A DNA stretch of 7,362 nucleotides, taken from Alistipes sp. Its GTDB lineage: Bacteria; Bacteroidota; Bacteroidia; Bacteroidales; Rikenellaceae. The stretch is taken from positions 1 through 7,362 of the forward strand of contig JAFOYS010000036.1 of NCBI GenBank assembly GCA_017391435.1. The letters are read 5' to 3'. Positions 1 to 5,743 of the stretch are shown one piece after another. Numbering within the stretch: the first letter of the stretch is position 1; every line of letters starts with the position of its first letter. The position numbers and the translations under genes were made by a program. A model generated the notes under the pieces. It was not told the DNA's origin, ran no database searches, and was given only the letters and a program-made list of their open reading frames with translations.

Positions 1-545
1 ACATACTCAAGTTCATCTCCAAAGCCAATTCCGCGAGCTATAGTGGTAATTTTCAGCCTCTCGAAGCGCCTCAGACAGTTCATAAGGTAGAAGAGTGTGG
101 TCTCACCCTCAACAGATGCTGAGATGGCAATAATAACCTCCTTAACCTCGCCCAAAGCGATGCGGTCAAGAAGCAGATCTATCCTCAAGTCTGAAGGACC
201 AACGCCCTGCATAGGCGATATCACTCCACCCAAAACATTGTACACACCACGATACTGGCGGGTCTTCTCTATAGAGAGTAGGTCGGCAACCTGCTCAACA
301 ACGCACACGGTAGTTCTGTCGCGCTTACTATCGGCACAGATTTCGCAAATCTCGTTGTCCGAGAGGTTTCCACACTTGGCACAATGGCAGATATTGTTTC
401 TAAAATCAGAGATGCTCTCTGTCATTGCCGCCACATCCTCACAATCCATCTTAAGGATATGCATAGCAAGGCGCAGTGCCGTTCTACGACCTACGCCAGG
501 CAGACGATTGAGCTCGCTGACAATATTTTCTAAAAGCTGAGACAT
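1..545 (-). CDS. recR: Recombination mediator protein RecR (partial, C-terminus beyond window edge)
   Basis: RecR works with RecO (and RecF) to load RecA onto single-stranded gaps during recombinational repair; it forms a ring-like DNA clamp in the cytoplasm. I translated it from the minus strand: 181 complete codons are present, starting MSQLLENIVSELNRLPGVG. The N-terminal helix-hairpin-helix has the LPGVGRRTALRLA motif (about residues 15-27). A zinc finger follows with two CxxC pairs, C55/C58 and C67/C70. The Toprim domain begins at TVCVVEQVADLL (about 79-90), with the family's GGVISPMQGVGPSDL block at 106-120 and SVEGETT at 144-150. The last visible residues, IARGIGFGDELEY, match the conserved end of Toprim, so roughly 20 residues are missing. 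The start ATG (543-545) lies one base past the batE stop codon (547-549), with no separate promoter, so it is probably translated by coupling to batE. Identification is firm. Confidence 0.95.
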   Translation of the reverse strand, partial: MSQLLENIVSELNRLPGVGRRTALRLAMHILKMDCEDVAAMTESISDFRNNICHCAKCGNLSDNEICEICADSKRDRTTVCVVEQVADLLSIEKTRQYRGVYNVLGGVISPMQGVGPSDLRIDLLLDRIALGEVKEVIIAISASVEGETTLFYLMNCLRRFERLKITTIARGIGFGDELEY

Positions 546-546
546 C

Positions 547-1350
547 CTATATTCGCTCCAAGTGTGACAACTCTGTCCAACCCTTCTTGCCGTCGGCAAT
601 AGTAATCTCCGCCCAACCATCAACCTCCGAAGAGATAACCACCTTTGTACCCTCGTGAAGCACAAAAAGGTCTGTGGCGTCACTATCTGGAGAGCTCTTG
701 ACAGATATTGCAGAGCTCATAACTATAGCCCCCTCGCGGTTGAGCATATCACTACGCTCGGCAAGGGCAAAGGCTGTTGTAACAATAAAAAAGAGTGCGG
801 ATACAATAGTTCCATAGAAGCCAGCCTTACGAACAGCGAGGCGTGAGCCAAGAAGGAAGAGTAGCAACAGCACAAGTGTTAGTGCCAAAAAGACCAGTGA
901 GATAACGCTCCAAGCAGTGCAACTGAGTGTTCGCTGTAGTCGCTCGAGCCATCTATTGAGGAAGAACTGTGGCACCTGCGAGATTTTATCCTTTGTCTGA
1001 GCCTCAGCAATCTCAAGATTATATGCCGCATCCTCCATAGATGGACTTACGACAAGTGCGCGATTGTAGTAGAGTATAGCCTTACCCAGATTGCCAGCCT
1101 TAAAAAATGCATTGCCCATATTGTAGTAGAGGCGGGCAGAGTAGTATCCACGGCTCTCAATGAGAGTGTATAGTTGGGTAGCTGCTGCAAAATCGCCATC
1201 AATATATGCCTGAGAGGCTCGCTGCCATAGCGTCTGGTTATCTAAAACCTCCTCAACAGGAGCCTCTGTAGAGAGGGCTGTCGTATCTATTTGTGCATTA
1301 GCGGAAAGGGTGAACATCATTACCGCTAACAGTGTCAGTAAATATCTCAT
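547..1350 (-). CDS. batE: BatE-like protein: TPR repeats, two membrane helices and C-terminal SH3-like domain
   Basis: This is a membrane protein of the Bat (Bacteroides aerotolerance) set; its molecular role is not established, though the TPR repeats suggest it scaffolds envelope complexes. The 267 residues run as follows: a signal peptide (1-19, ending ANA before Q20); a TPR region at about 41-117 with the signature ARLYYNMGNAFFKAGNLGKA; a hydrophobic helix at about 146-168; a second at about 178-197; and a bacterial SH3-like domain at about 205-265 containing VKSSPDSDATDLFVLHEGT and DGWAEITIADGKKGW. TPR, paired helices and SH3b in this order is the usual BatE architecture. The ATG lies 4 nt after the batD stop and its own stop is 1 nt before recR, so it is the middle gene of a three-gene operon. 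The symbol rests on architecture plus adjacency to batD; a generic TPR/SH3 protein is the only serious alternative. Confidence 0.88.
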   Translation of the reverse strand: MRYLLTLLAVMMFTLSANAQIDTTALSTEAPVEEVLDNQTLWQRASQAYIDGDFAAATQLYTLIESRGYYSARLYYNMGNAFFKAGNLGKAILYYNRALVVSPSMEDAAYNLEIAEAQTKDKISQVPQFFLNRWLERLQRTLSCTAWSVISLVFLALTLVLLLLFLLGSRLAVRKAGFYGTIVSALFFIVTTAFALAERSDMLNREGAIVMSSAISVKSSPDSDATDLFVLHEGTKVVISSEVDGWAEITIADGKKGWTELSHLERI

Positions 1351-1354
1351 ACCA

Positions 1355-3190
1355 CTACTTTTTTACTATCGATTCTATCTTTGAGACAATATCAATACCT
1401 CTGCCATATATCTCGGACATTGTTGCCGACTCTATAGGCGAATATTGTGCCTCCTCACAGAGTGAGATTATGGCTGTAATATCCTTAGCCTGCTCAGCAG
1501 CACCTCGGCGAGTAAGCTCCTCGCGGATACTCTCCTTTGTAAGGTCTGATACTGGAATGTTAAATCTGTCAGAGATATATCCCCACAGCGCACGCAACAT
1601 CTCCTCATAGAAGGCGTGACGGTTCTGCTCGCGCATATATTTTTCGGCTGCACGGAATCTCTGTACAGCCACCTTGTTTGCTCTACGACCCTTAACAAGT
1701 ACACTGTTGTGGCTATCGCGGATACGCTTGCTGATGATAAAGTATAGAACCACAGCAACAAGCAACATTGCCACAACAATAACAAAATAGAGTGGCGAGA
1801 AGATAAGCGGAGTGGCTACAGTGTGGAGATTTGGACGGGTGAGCTTGATAAATCGAATATCGCTACCCAAGAGTCTTACATCCTGCTTGCCAACAAGGGT
1901 AGTCACGCCCTGAGATGTGGCAGAGCTATTCTTATCTGGTGTCACACGCACTGTAAAGCTCTCTGAGGTTAGTGTTACATACTCTCCACTCTCTGGGCTG
2001 AAGTATGTAAACTCAATCGGAGCAAGGGTATAGTCTCCCTCGGCACGCGCAATAAATGGGTACTCAAAGCGACGATAGCCCGTGCTTGCAGTAGCGGTTG
2101 TGCGAACCTGCTCGGTGGACTTTACATCGTAGAGCTCAAATGTTGCAGGAAGAACAATCTTAGGCTCCTGCACAAAGCCTATGTTTCCTATTCCTGAGAT
2201 CTTCAGGTCTATATTTGCCGCTGAATTTGCCGCTAACTCTGTAGCAGAGAGATGGGCCTCCATAGTATACTTACCCACAGCACCTGTAAACGACGCTGGA
2301 GCACCTGCTGGGAATGGTTTTACATCTATAGTCACTGCTGGCGAGACAACCTCTCGGCGCAGATTGTAGATGTCGTGTGTATTGTCAAAGAATGAGTTTC
2401 TTGGGCGGTTGTTACGCACAAACATCTGTGCTATGATGGTTATCTTTGCACTCTCAATGGTTATCTTACCGCTCTGCTGCGGATAGAGCAGATACTCTCC
2501 GAGGTTATACGCATCGTAGACCCTGCCACCCAGAGTCTCGCGGAATGGACCCTGCTCGGCCTCAAGCTGCTGACTCCAGAAGCCGTCAAAGCTTGGCAGT
2601 TTTGCACCTTCAGAGCCGACAACATTCACTCGGCTGTAGAGCTTTAGCGTTGCTCTAATAGCCTCGCCCTTATATGCCGATGTGCGGGAGACATTGAGTC
2701 GCAACATAAGGTCATCCTTTGCAAGCTGACCCGATGCGCGCTGCTCAAGACTCTGCTCCTGCTCGCGAGACGATCCTTGAGGGTCACTCTGCTCACCACC
2801 GTCACCTTGACGCACCTCAATAGGGGTCTTTTGGGTGGTGTAGCTCTTGCCATCTACGCCGATAGTCGCCACACCAATAGCCAACTCTCCAGAATTTTTT
2901 GCCTTCAGAACATAGCTGATTGTATAGTTGATACTCTTTGTCATCGATCCATTTACAATCTGCACAGAGGAGCCGTGCGAGACAGATGGACCCGCAAGAA
3001 CATCAAAACCCTCAAACGATGGAGCTACAAACGACTTATCATCAGGCTTGGCATTGAGTGAAAATTCAACCCTGAAGGCGTCCGACGCATTGACAATCAT
3101 CGGAGCATTAGTCTGAAAGAGCACCTCCTCGGCATAGGCCACACAAAACATAAAAACCGCCAAAATGGCGACAAAAACTCTCTTTCCCAT
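1355..3190 (-). CDS. batD: BatD family protein (oxygen tolerance), membrane-anchored periplasmic protein
   Basis: BatD is an envelope protein encoded with BatA/B/C/E and a MoxR ATPase in many Bacteroidota; insertions in bat genes have been linked to aerotolerance, but the biochemical function is unknown. I place the start at ATG 3188-3190 (611 residues), because it gives a clean signal peptide beginning MGKRVFVAILAVFMFCVAYA. A longer reading frame exists upstream, but its extra 12 residues start at a TTG inside a palindrome and precede the signal peptide. The mature part opens with the family's beta-rich module (FEGFDVLAGPSVSHGSS near 59-75, then VDGKSYTTQ near 112-120). A Gln/Glu/Ser-rich linker follows at about 130-155, then further beta-sandwich repeats to about 420. 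A single membrane helix lies at about 464-487, followed by a basic stretch and a helical cytoplasmic tail of about 120 residues containing FYEEMLRALWGYISDRFNIP. batE follows after 4 nt. moxR, batA, batB and batC are not adjacent upstream, where fumarase sits instead. Confidence 0.93.
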   Translation of the reverse strand: MGKRVFVAILAVFMFCVAYAEEVLFQTNAPMIVNASDAFRVEFSLNAKPDDKSFVAPSFEGFDVLAGPSVSHGSSVQIVNGSMTKSINYTISYVLKAKNSGELAIGVATIGVDGKSYTTQKTPIEVRQGDGGEQSDPQGSSREQEQSLEQRASGQLAKDDLMLRLNVSRTSAYKGEAIRATLKLYSRVNVVGSEGAKLPSFDGFWSQQLEAEQGPFRETLGGRVYDAYNLGEYLLYPQQSGKITIESAKITIIAQMFVRNNRPRNSFFDNTHDIYNLRREVVSPAVTIDVKPFPAGAPASFTGAVGKYTMEAHLSATELAANSAANIDLKISGIGNIGFVQEPKIVLPATFELYDVKSTEQVRTTATASTGYRRFEYPFIARAEGDYTLAPIEFTYFSPESGEYVTLTSESFTVRVTPDKNSSATSQGVTTLVGKQDVRLLGSDIRFIKLTRPNLHTVATPLIFSPLYFVIVVAMLLVAVVLYFIISKRIRDSHNSVLVKGRRANKVAVQRFRAAEKYMREQNRHAFYEEMLRALWGYISDRFNIPVSDLTKESIREELTRRGAAEQAKDITAIISLCEEAQYSPIESATMSEIYGRGIDIVSKIESIVKK

Positions 3191-3211
3191 ATATTGGAAA
3201 CGAATAAAACG

Positions 3212-3219
3212 CAAATTTA
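3212..3219 (-). promoter_or_regulatory. Candidate Bacteroidota -7 promoter element for batD-batE-recR
   Basis: Read on the minus strand this is TAAATTTG, a full match to the TAnnTTTG -7 consensus. It sits 21 bases before the chosen batD ATG, which would leave a leader of about 15 nt without a ribosome binding site, usual for this phylum. No good TTTG appears at the expected 19-21 nt further upstream, so the -33 element is weak and an activator may be needed. The 14-bp palindrome abuts its upstream edge. The motif is short, so chance occurrence is possible. Confidence 0.5.
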
Positions 3220-3233
3220 TTGCCAATTGGCAA
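3220..3233. promoter_or_regulatory. 14-bp perfect palindrome, possible operator for the batD operon
   Basis: The sequence TTGCCAATTGGCAA equals its own reverse complement with no spacer. It directly abuts the candidate TAAATTTG box, placing it between the -7 and -33 positions, where a dimeric repressor would block polymerase. Perfect uninterrupted symmetry is more typical of a protein-binding site than of an RNA hairpin, which needs a loop. No regulator gene is visible nearby, so the binding protein is unknown. Confidence 0.4.
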
Positions 3234-3262
3234 CTATACTACCACTGGCATTTACAGAACAA

Positions 3263-3279
3263 ATCCGCCATAGGCGGAT
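3263..3279 (-). promoter_or_regulatory. Perfect 7-bp stem-loop (3-nt loop) upstream of batD
   Basis: ATCCGCC and GGCGGAT are perfectly complementary around a 3-base loop. On the minus strand the stem is followed by TTTGTTCTG, a poor T tract, so it could be a weak terminator for fumarase readthrough or one arm of a leader structure. Its 5' arm (TATCCGC on the minus strand, 3280-3274) is also complementary to the minus-strand segment GCGGATA at 3368-3362, offering an alternative pairing. Confidence 0.35.
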
Positions 3280-3297
3280 AGTAAAGCAATTATAAGA

Positions 3298-3319
3298 CGG
3301 TACGAAAAGGCTCGTCCCG
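3298..3319 (-). repeat. Imperfect 8-bp inverted repeat (one mismatch, 6-nt loop)
   Basis: On the minus strand CGGGACGA pairs with TCGTACCG around the loop GCCTTT; seven of the eight positions are complementary. No T tract follows, so it is not an intrinsic terminator by itself. It lies within the fum-batD spacer between two other hairpins and may be part of a larger folded transcript or an intergenic repeat. Confidence 0.3.
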
Positions 3320-3369
3320 CAAACTCTATTTTGGGTGTGGTTTTGCAACGCTCAGTAAAATTATCCGCG

Positions 3370-3396
3370 ATGGGCTGTACCTACTGCACAGCCCAT
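3370..3396 (-). terminator. Candidate terminator hairpin downstream of fumarase
   Basis: A perfect 9-bp stem (ATGGGCTGT / ACAGCCCAT) closes a 9-nt loop, beginning about 47 bases after the fumarase stop on the same strand. On the minus strand it is followed by CGCGGATAATTTTAC, so the T-rich stretch is short and displaced by about 8 nt. A strong stem at this position fits transcription termination or 3'-end stabilisation of the fumarase mRNA, but the weak T tract keeps confidence low. Confidence 0.4.
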
Positions 3397-3442
3397 TACG
3401 AGCAACTCTTGTTAGCGGAAGCAAAAACCTTCCAAAATCAAA

Positions 3443-5056
3443 TTAATGTGCAAAATCTGCAAAGAAATCGTTACCCTTATCATCTACGATGATGAATGCA
3501 GGGAAGTTCTCAACATAGATCTTGCGGACAGCCTCCATACCGAGCTCTGGGAAGTCTACAACCTCAACGCTCTTGATAGAGTTCTTTGCAAGGATAGCTG
3601 CTGGACCACCGATAGAGCCGAGGTAGAAGCCACCGTGAGCCTTACAAGCGTCAGTAACAGCCTTAGAGCGGTTACCCTTTGCAACCATAACCATAGAGCC
3701 ACCAACGCTCTGGAAAAGGTCTACATATGGATCCATACGACCAGCAGTAGTAGGGCCAAATGAACCTGAAGCCATACCAGCAGGGGTCTTTGCAGGACCT
3801 GCGTAGTATACAGGGTGGTTCTTGAAGTACTCTGGCATAGGCTTACCCTCGTCAAGCATCTGCTTAATGCGAGCGTGAGCAATATCACGAGCAACAATAA
3901 GTGTACCCTTAAGGTTGAGGCGAGTCTTAATAGGATACTGAGTAAGAATCTCACGAACCTTATCCATACCCTCGTCAAGATCGATATCTACAGCTGGAGA
4001 CATTGCTGGAGCCTGCTCTGGAAGGAAGCGAGCTGGATTCTTCTCAAGCTGCTCAATGAAGATACCCTCAGAAGTGATCTTAGCCTTGATATTACGGTCT
4101 GCAGAGCAGCTAACGCCGATAGCTACTGGGCAAGATGCTGCGTGGCGAGGTGCGCGGATTACGCGAACATCGTGTACAAGGTACTTACCACCAAACTGTG
4201 CGCCGATGCCCATATCCTGGCAAATCTTGAGAATCTTCTCCTCCCACTCCAGGTCACGGAAGCAACGACCGCCCTCGTTACCAGATGTTGGAAGCTCATC
4301 AAGATAACCTGCAGAGGCCTTCTTAACGGTTGCAAGACACATCTCAGCAGATGTACCACCGATACAAACTGCAAGGTGATATGGAGGACAAGCAGAGGTA
4401 CCAAGATCCTTAATGTGCTCCTTGAAGAACTTTACGAGTGACTCCTCGTTAAGCAGCGCCTTTGTCTGCTGATAGAGGAAGGTCTTATTTGCCGAACCAC
4501 CACCCTTAGTGATAAAGAGGAACTCGTACTCCATACCTGGGTGACCACCGTAGATGTCAATCTGTGCAGGTAGGTTAGTACCAGAGTTGTGCTCGTCAGT
4601 CATAGTGATAGGCACAACCTGTGAGTAGCGAAGGTTACGCTCTGCATAGGTCTGGTAAGCACCGCGAGAGATATACTCTGCATCCTCAACACCGGTATAA
4701 ACATCCTCACCCTTGTGAGCAACACAGATAGCAGTACCTGTATCCTGGCAAGTTGGAAGCTCGCCCTCAGCAGCAACAACAGAGTTCATAAGCATTGTGT
4801 ATGCAACAAACTTGTCGTTATCTGTAGCCTCGCTATCCTCAAGAATGTTACGAAGTTTCTGCAGGTGTGAAGCGCGGAGGTAGAAAGATACATCTGTATA
4901 TGCCTCCTTTGCAAGCAACTCAAGACCCTTTGGGTCTACCTTCAAAATCTGACGACCGTCACACTCTACAACCTTTACATAGTCCTTTGTAAGCAGACGA
5001 TACTCGGTGTTGTCACGCTCAATTGGGAGCGGCTCCTGATAAATGAATTCAGCCAT
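3443..5056 (-). CDS. fumA: Class I (iron-sulfur) fumarate hydratase, FumA/FumB type
   Basis: This cytoplasmic enzyme reversibly hydrates fumarate to (S)-malate; in fermentative Bacteroidota it mainly runs from malate to fumarate ahead of fumarate reductase. At 537 residues it is close to E. coli FumA (548) and aligns along its whole length, without the Cys-rich E. coli tail. The alpha (N-terminal) domain carries [10 protein letters not shown] (C103), [46 protein letters not shown] (C223) and [14 protein letters not shown] (C317). These three cysteines correspond to FumA C105, C224 and C318, which hold the catalytic [4Fe-4S] cluster. The C-terminal beta domain has [38 protein letters not shown] and [16 protein letters not shown]. 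Both halves are fused in one chain, unlike two-subunit class I enzymes. It appears monocistronic, with its own -7 box at 5104-5097 and a hairpin downstream. The symbol follows E. coli naming by similarity; the family identification is firm. Confidence 0.96.
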   Translation of the reverse strand: MAEFIYQEPLPIERDNTEYRLLTKDYVKVVECDGRQILKVDPKGLELLAKEAYTDVSFYLRASHLQKLRNILEDSEATDNDKFVAYTMLMNSVVAAEGELPTCQDTGTAICVAHKGEDVYTGVEDAEYISRGAYQTYAERNLRYSQVVPITMTDEHNSGTNLPAQIDIYGGHPGMEYEFLFITKGGGSANKTFLYQQTKALLNEESLVKFFKEHIKDLGTSACPPYHLAVCIGGTSAEMCLATVKKASAGYLDELPTSGNEGGRCFRDLEWEEKILKICQDMGIGAQFGGKYLVHDVRVIRAPRHAASCPVAIGVSCSADRNIKAKITSEGIFIEQLEKNPARFLPEQAPAMSPAVDIDLDEGMDKVREILTQYPIKTRLNLKGTLIVARDIAHARIKQMLDEGKPMPEYFKNHPVYYAGPAKTPAGMASGSFGPTTAGRMDPYVDLFQSVGGSMVMVAKGNRSKAVTDACKAHGGFYLGSIGGPAAILAKNSIKSVEVVDFPELGMEAVRKIYVENFPAFIIVDDKGNDFFADFAH

Positions 5057-5096
5057 AATATTATAGTTTAATTAGTGATTTCCAATTATAAACATA

Positions 5097-5104
5097 CAAA
5101 GGTA
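5097..5104 (-). promoter_or_regulatory. Candidate Bacteroidota promoter (-7 element) for fumarase
   Basis: The minus strand reads TACCTTTG, matching TAnnTTTG exactly. With a 19-nt spacer, TTTT at 5127-5124 occupies the -33 position, three of four matches to TTTG. The expected start would leave a leader of roughly 35 nt before the ATG at 5056, AT-rich and without a Shine-Dalgarno sequence. This is the best supported promoter in the window. Confidence 0.65.
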
Positions 5105-5142
5105 TAAAATTATGCTGAAAGATAAAAGGTGAAAGGTAAAAC

Positions 5143-5159
5143 TTTTCGTTTTTTTCGTT
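5143..5159 (+). repeat. Tandem TTTTCGTT repeat in the fum-mntP divergent promoter region
   Basis: TTTTCGTT occurs at 5143-5150 and again at 5152-5159, offset by 9 bases, directly before and overlapping the candidate mntP -7 box. Two direct copies at nearly one helical turn could bind a regulator. Equally, this may be low-complexity T-rich DNA of the kind common ahead of Bacteroidota genes. Confidence 0.3.
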
Positions 5160-5166
5160 ATATTTG
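5159..5166 (+). promoter_or_regulatory. Candidate promoter (-7 element) for mntP, nearly leaderless
   Basis: TATATTTG matches TAnnTTTG exactly and ends 8 bases before the mntP ATG (5175). If used, the transcript would start within a few bases of the start codon, giving an almost leaderless mRNA. No TTTG is found 19-21 nt upstream, so the -33 match is poor. The closeness leaves no room for a leader riboswitch between this promoter and the gene. Confidence 0.45.
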
Positions 5167-5174
5167 CAACTGTT

Positions 5175-5729
5175 ATGACTATTATTGACCTTCTTTTAAT
5201 AGCCGTGGGGCTGTCTATGGATGCCTTTGCGGTCTCTATCGGCAAGGGTTTGTCGGTTAAGAGTCTGCGCCCTGTTCACAGCCTTATTGTTAGCTGTTGG
5301 TTTGGTGGTTTTCAGGCTCTTATGCCAATTATTGGTTACTTTTTGGGCGTGAGTTTTGCTGGTTTTGTAGAGAGTGTTGACCACTGGATAGCATTTGTTC
5401 TGCTGGGGATTATTGGCTTCAATATGATTCACGAGTCGCTATCTAAAAAATGTGAGGCTGGTAGTGCCGATTTTGGGGCAAAGGCAATGTTTCCCCTGGC
5501 AGTTGCAACGAGCATAGATGCTCTTGCGGTTGGCATCTCGCTTGCATTTCTAAAACAGAACATTTTCACGCCAGCGCTAACTATTGGCATCACTACTGCA
5601 GCGCTATCAGCCATAGGTTTATACATTGGCCACATCTTTGGTTGTAAATACAAGTCAAAGGCCGAATTTATGGGTGGTGCGGTGCTTATACTTATTGGCA
5701 TAAAAATTCTTGTAGAGCATACATTATAA
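5175..5729 (+). CDS. mntP: Manganese efflux pump MntP
   Basis: MntP exports Mn2+ from the cytosol through the inner membrane and protects against manganese overload. The 184 residues are near the family's usual length (E. coli 188). The protein is almost entirely hydrophobic, with about six membrane segments, and shows the internal two-fold repeat of the family: GLSMDAFAVSIGKG near the N-terminus (D16) and ATSIDALAVGISLAFL in the second half (D115). These are the equivalents of the essential acidic residues in E. coli MntP. WIAFVLLGIIGFNMI (71-85) and GGAVLILIGIKIL (167-179) are also family blocks. The ATG at 5175 aligns with the E. coli start, so no upstream extension is needed. It diverges from fumarase and is followed after 14 nt by glutamine synthetase, probably as the first gene of an operon. 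Confidence 0.93.
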   Translation: MTIIDLLLIAVGLSMDAFAVSIGKGLSVKSLRPVHSLIVSCWFGGFQALMPIIGYFLGVSFAGFVESVDHWIAFVLLGIIGFNMIHESLSKKCEAGSADFGAKAMFPLAVATSIDALAVGISLAFLKQNIFTPALTIGITTAALSAIGLYIGHIFGCKYKSKAEFMGGAVLILIGIKILVEHTL

Positions 5730-5743
5730 AAAACTGTAATACT

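Larger units (their letters stand above)
3191..3442. other. Intergenic spacer between fumarase and batD, hairpin-rich, no gene
   Basis: This 252-base stretch separates the fumarase stop from the batD start; both genes read on the minus strand. I see no convincing open reading frame, tRNA or known riboswitch. In minus-strand order it contains a 9-bp hairpin at 3396-3370, a loose GCAAA/TTTGC pairing at 3346-3319, an imperfect 8-bp hairpin at 3319-3298, a perfect 7-bp hairpin at 3279-3263, a 14-bp perfect palindrome at 3233-3220 and a candidate -7 box at 3219-3212. The number of inverted repeats is more than a plain terminator plus promoter needs. It could be a terminator followed by a regulated leader, an intergenic repeat element, or a small RNA; the sequence alone does not decide. 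Confidence 0.7.

Noticed and set aside
97..540. 147-codon plus-strand open frame at the left edge
   Set aside because: It is antisense to recR, whose minus-strand translation matches the RecR family motif by motif; the plus-strand protein has no recognisable features.
3191..3226. Longer batD reading with 12 extra N-terminal residues
   Set aside because: The first codon is TTG inside the palindrome, the extension would precede a complete signal peptide, and it overlaps the candidate promoter; ATG at 3190 is better.
3282..3369. Possible tRNA or known small RNA in the fum-batD spacer
   Set aside because: No cloverleaf, T-arm GGTTCGA-type sequence or CCA end is present, and the stems found do not assemble into a known RNA family that I recognise.
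3417..3433. GGAAG/CTTCC hairpin just after the fumarase stop
   Set aside because: Only five base pairs with an A-rich loop and no T tract; too weak to call a terminator.
3815..4441. 208-codon plus-strand open frame inside fumarase
   Set aside because: It is a long shadow frame opposite a highly conserved enzyme, with no promoter, domain or plausible composition of its own.
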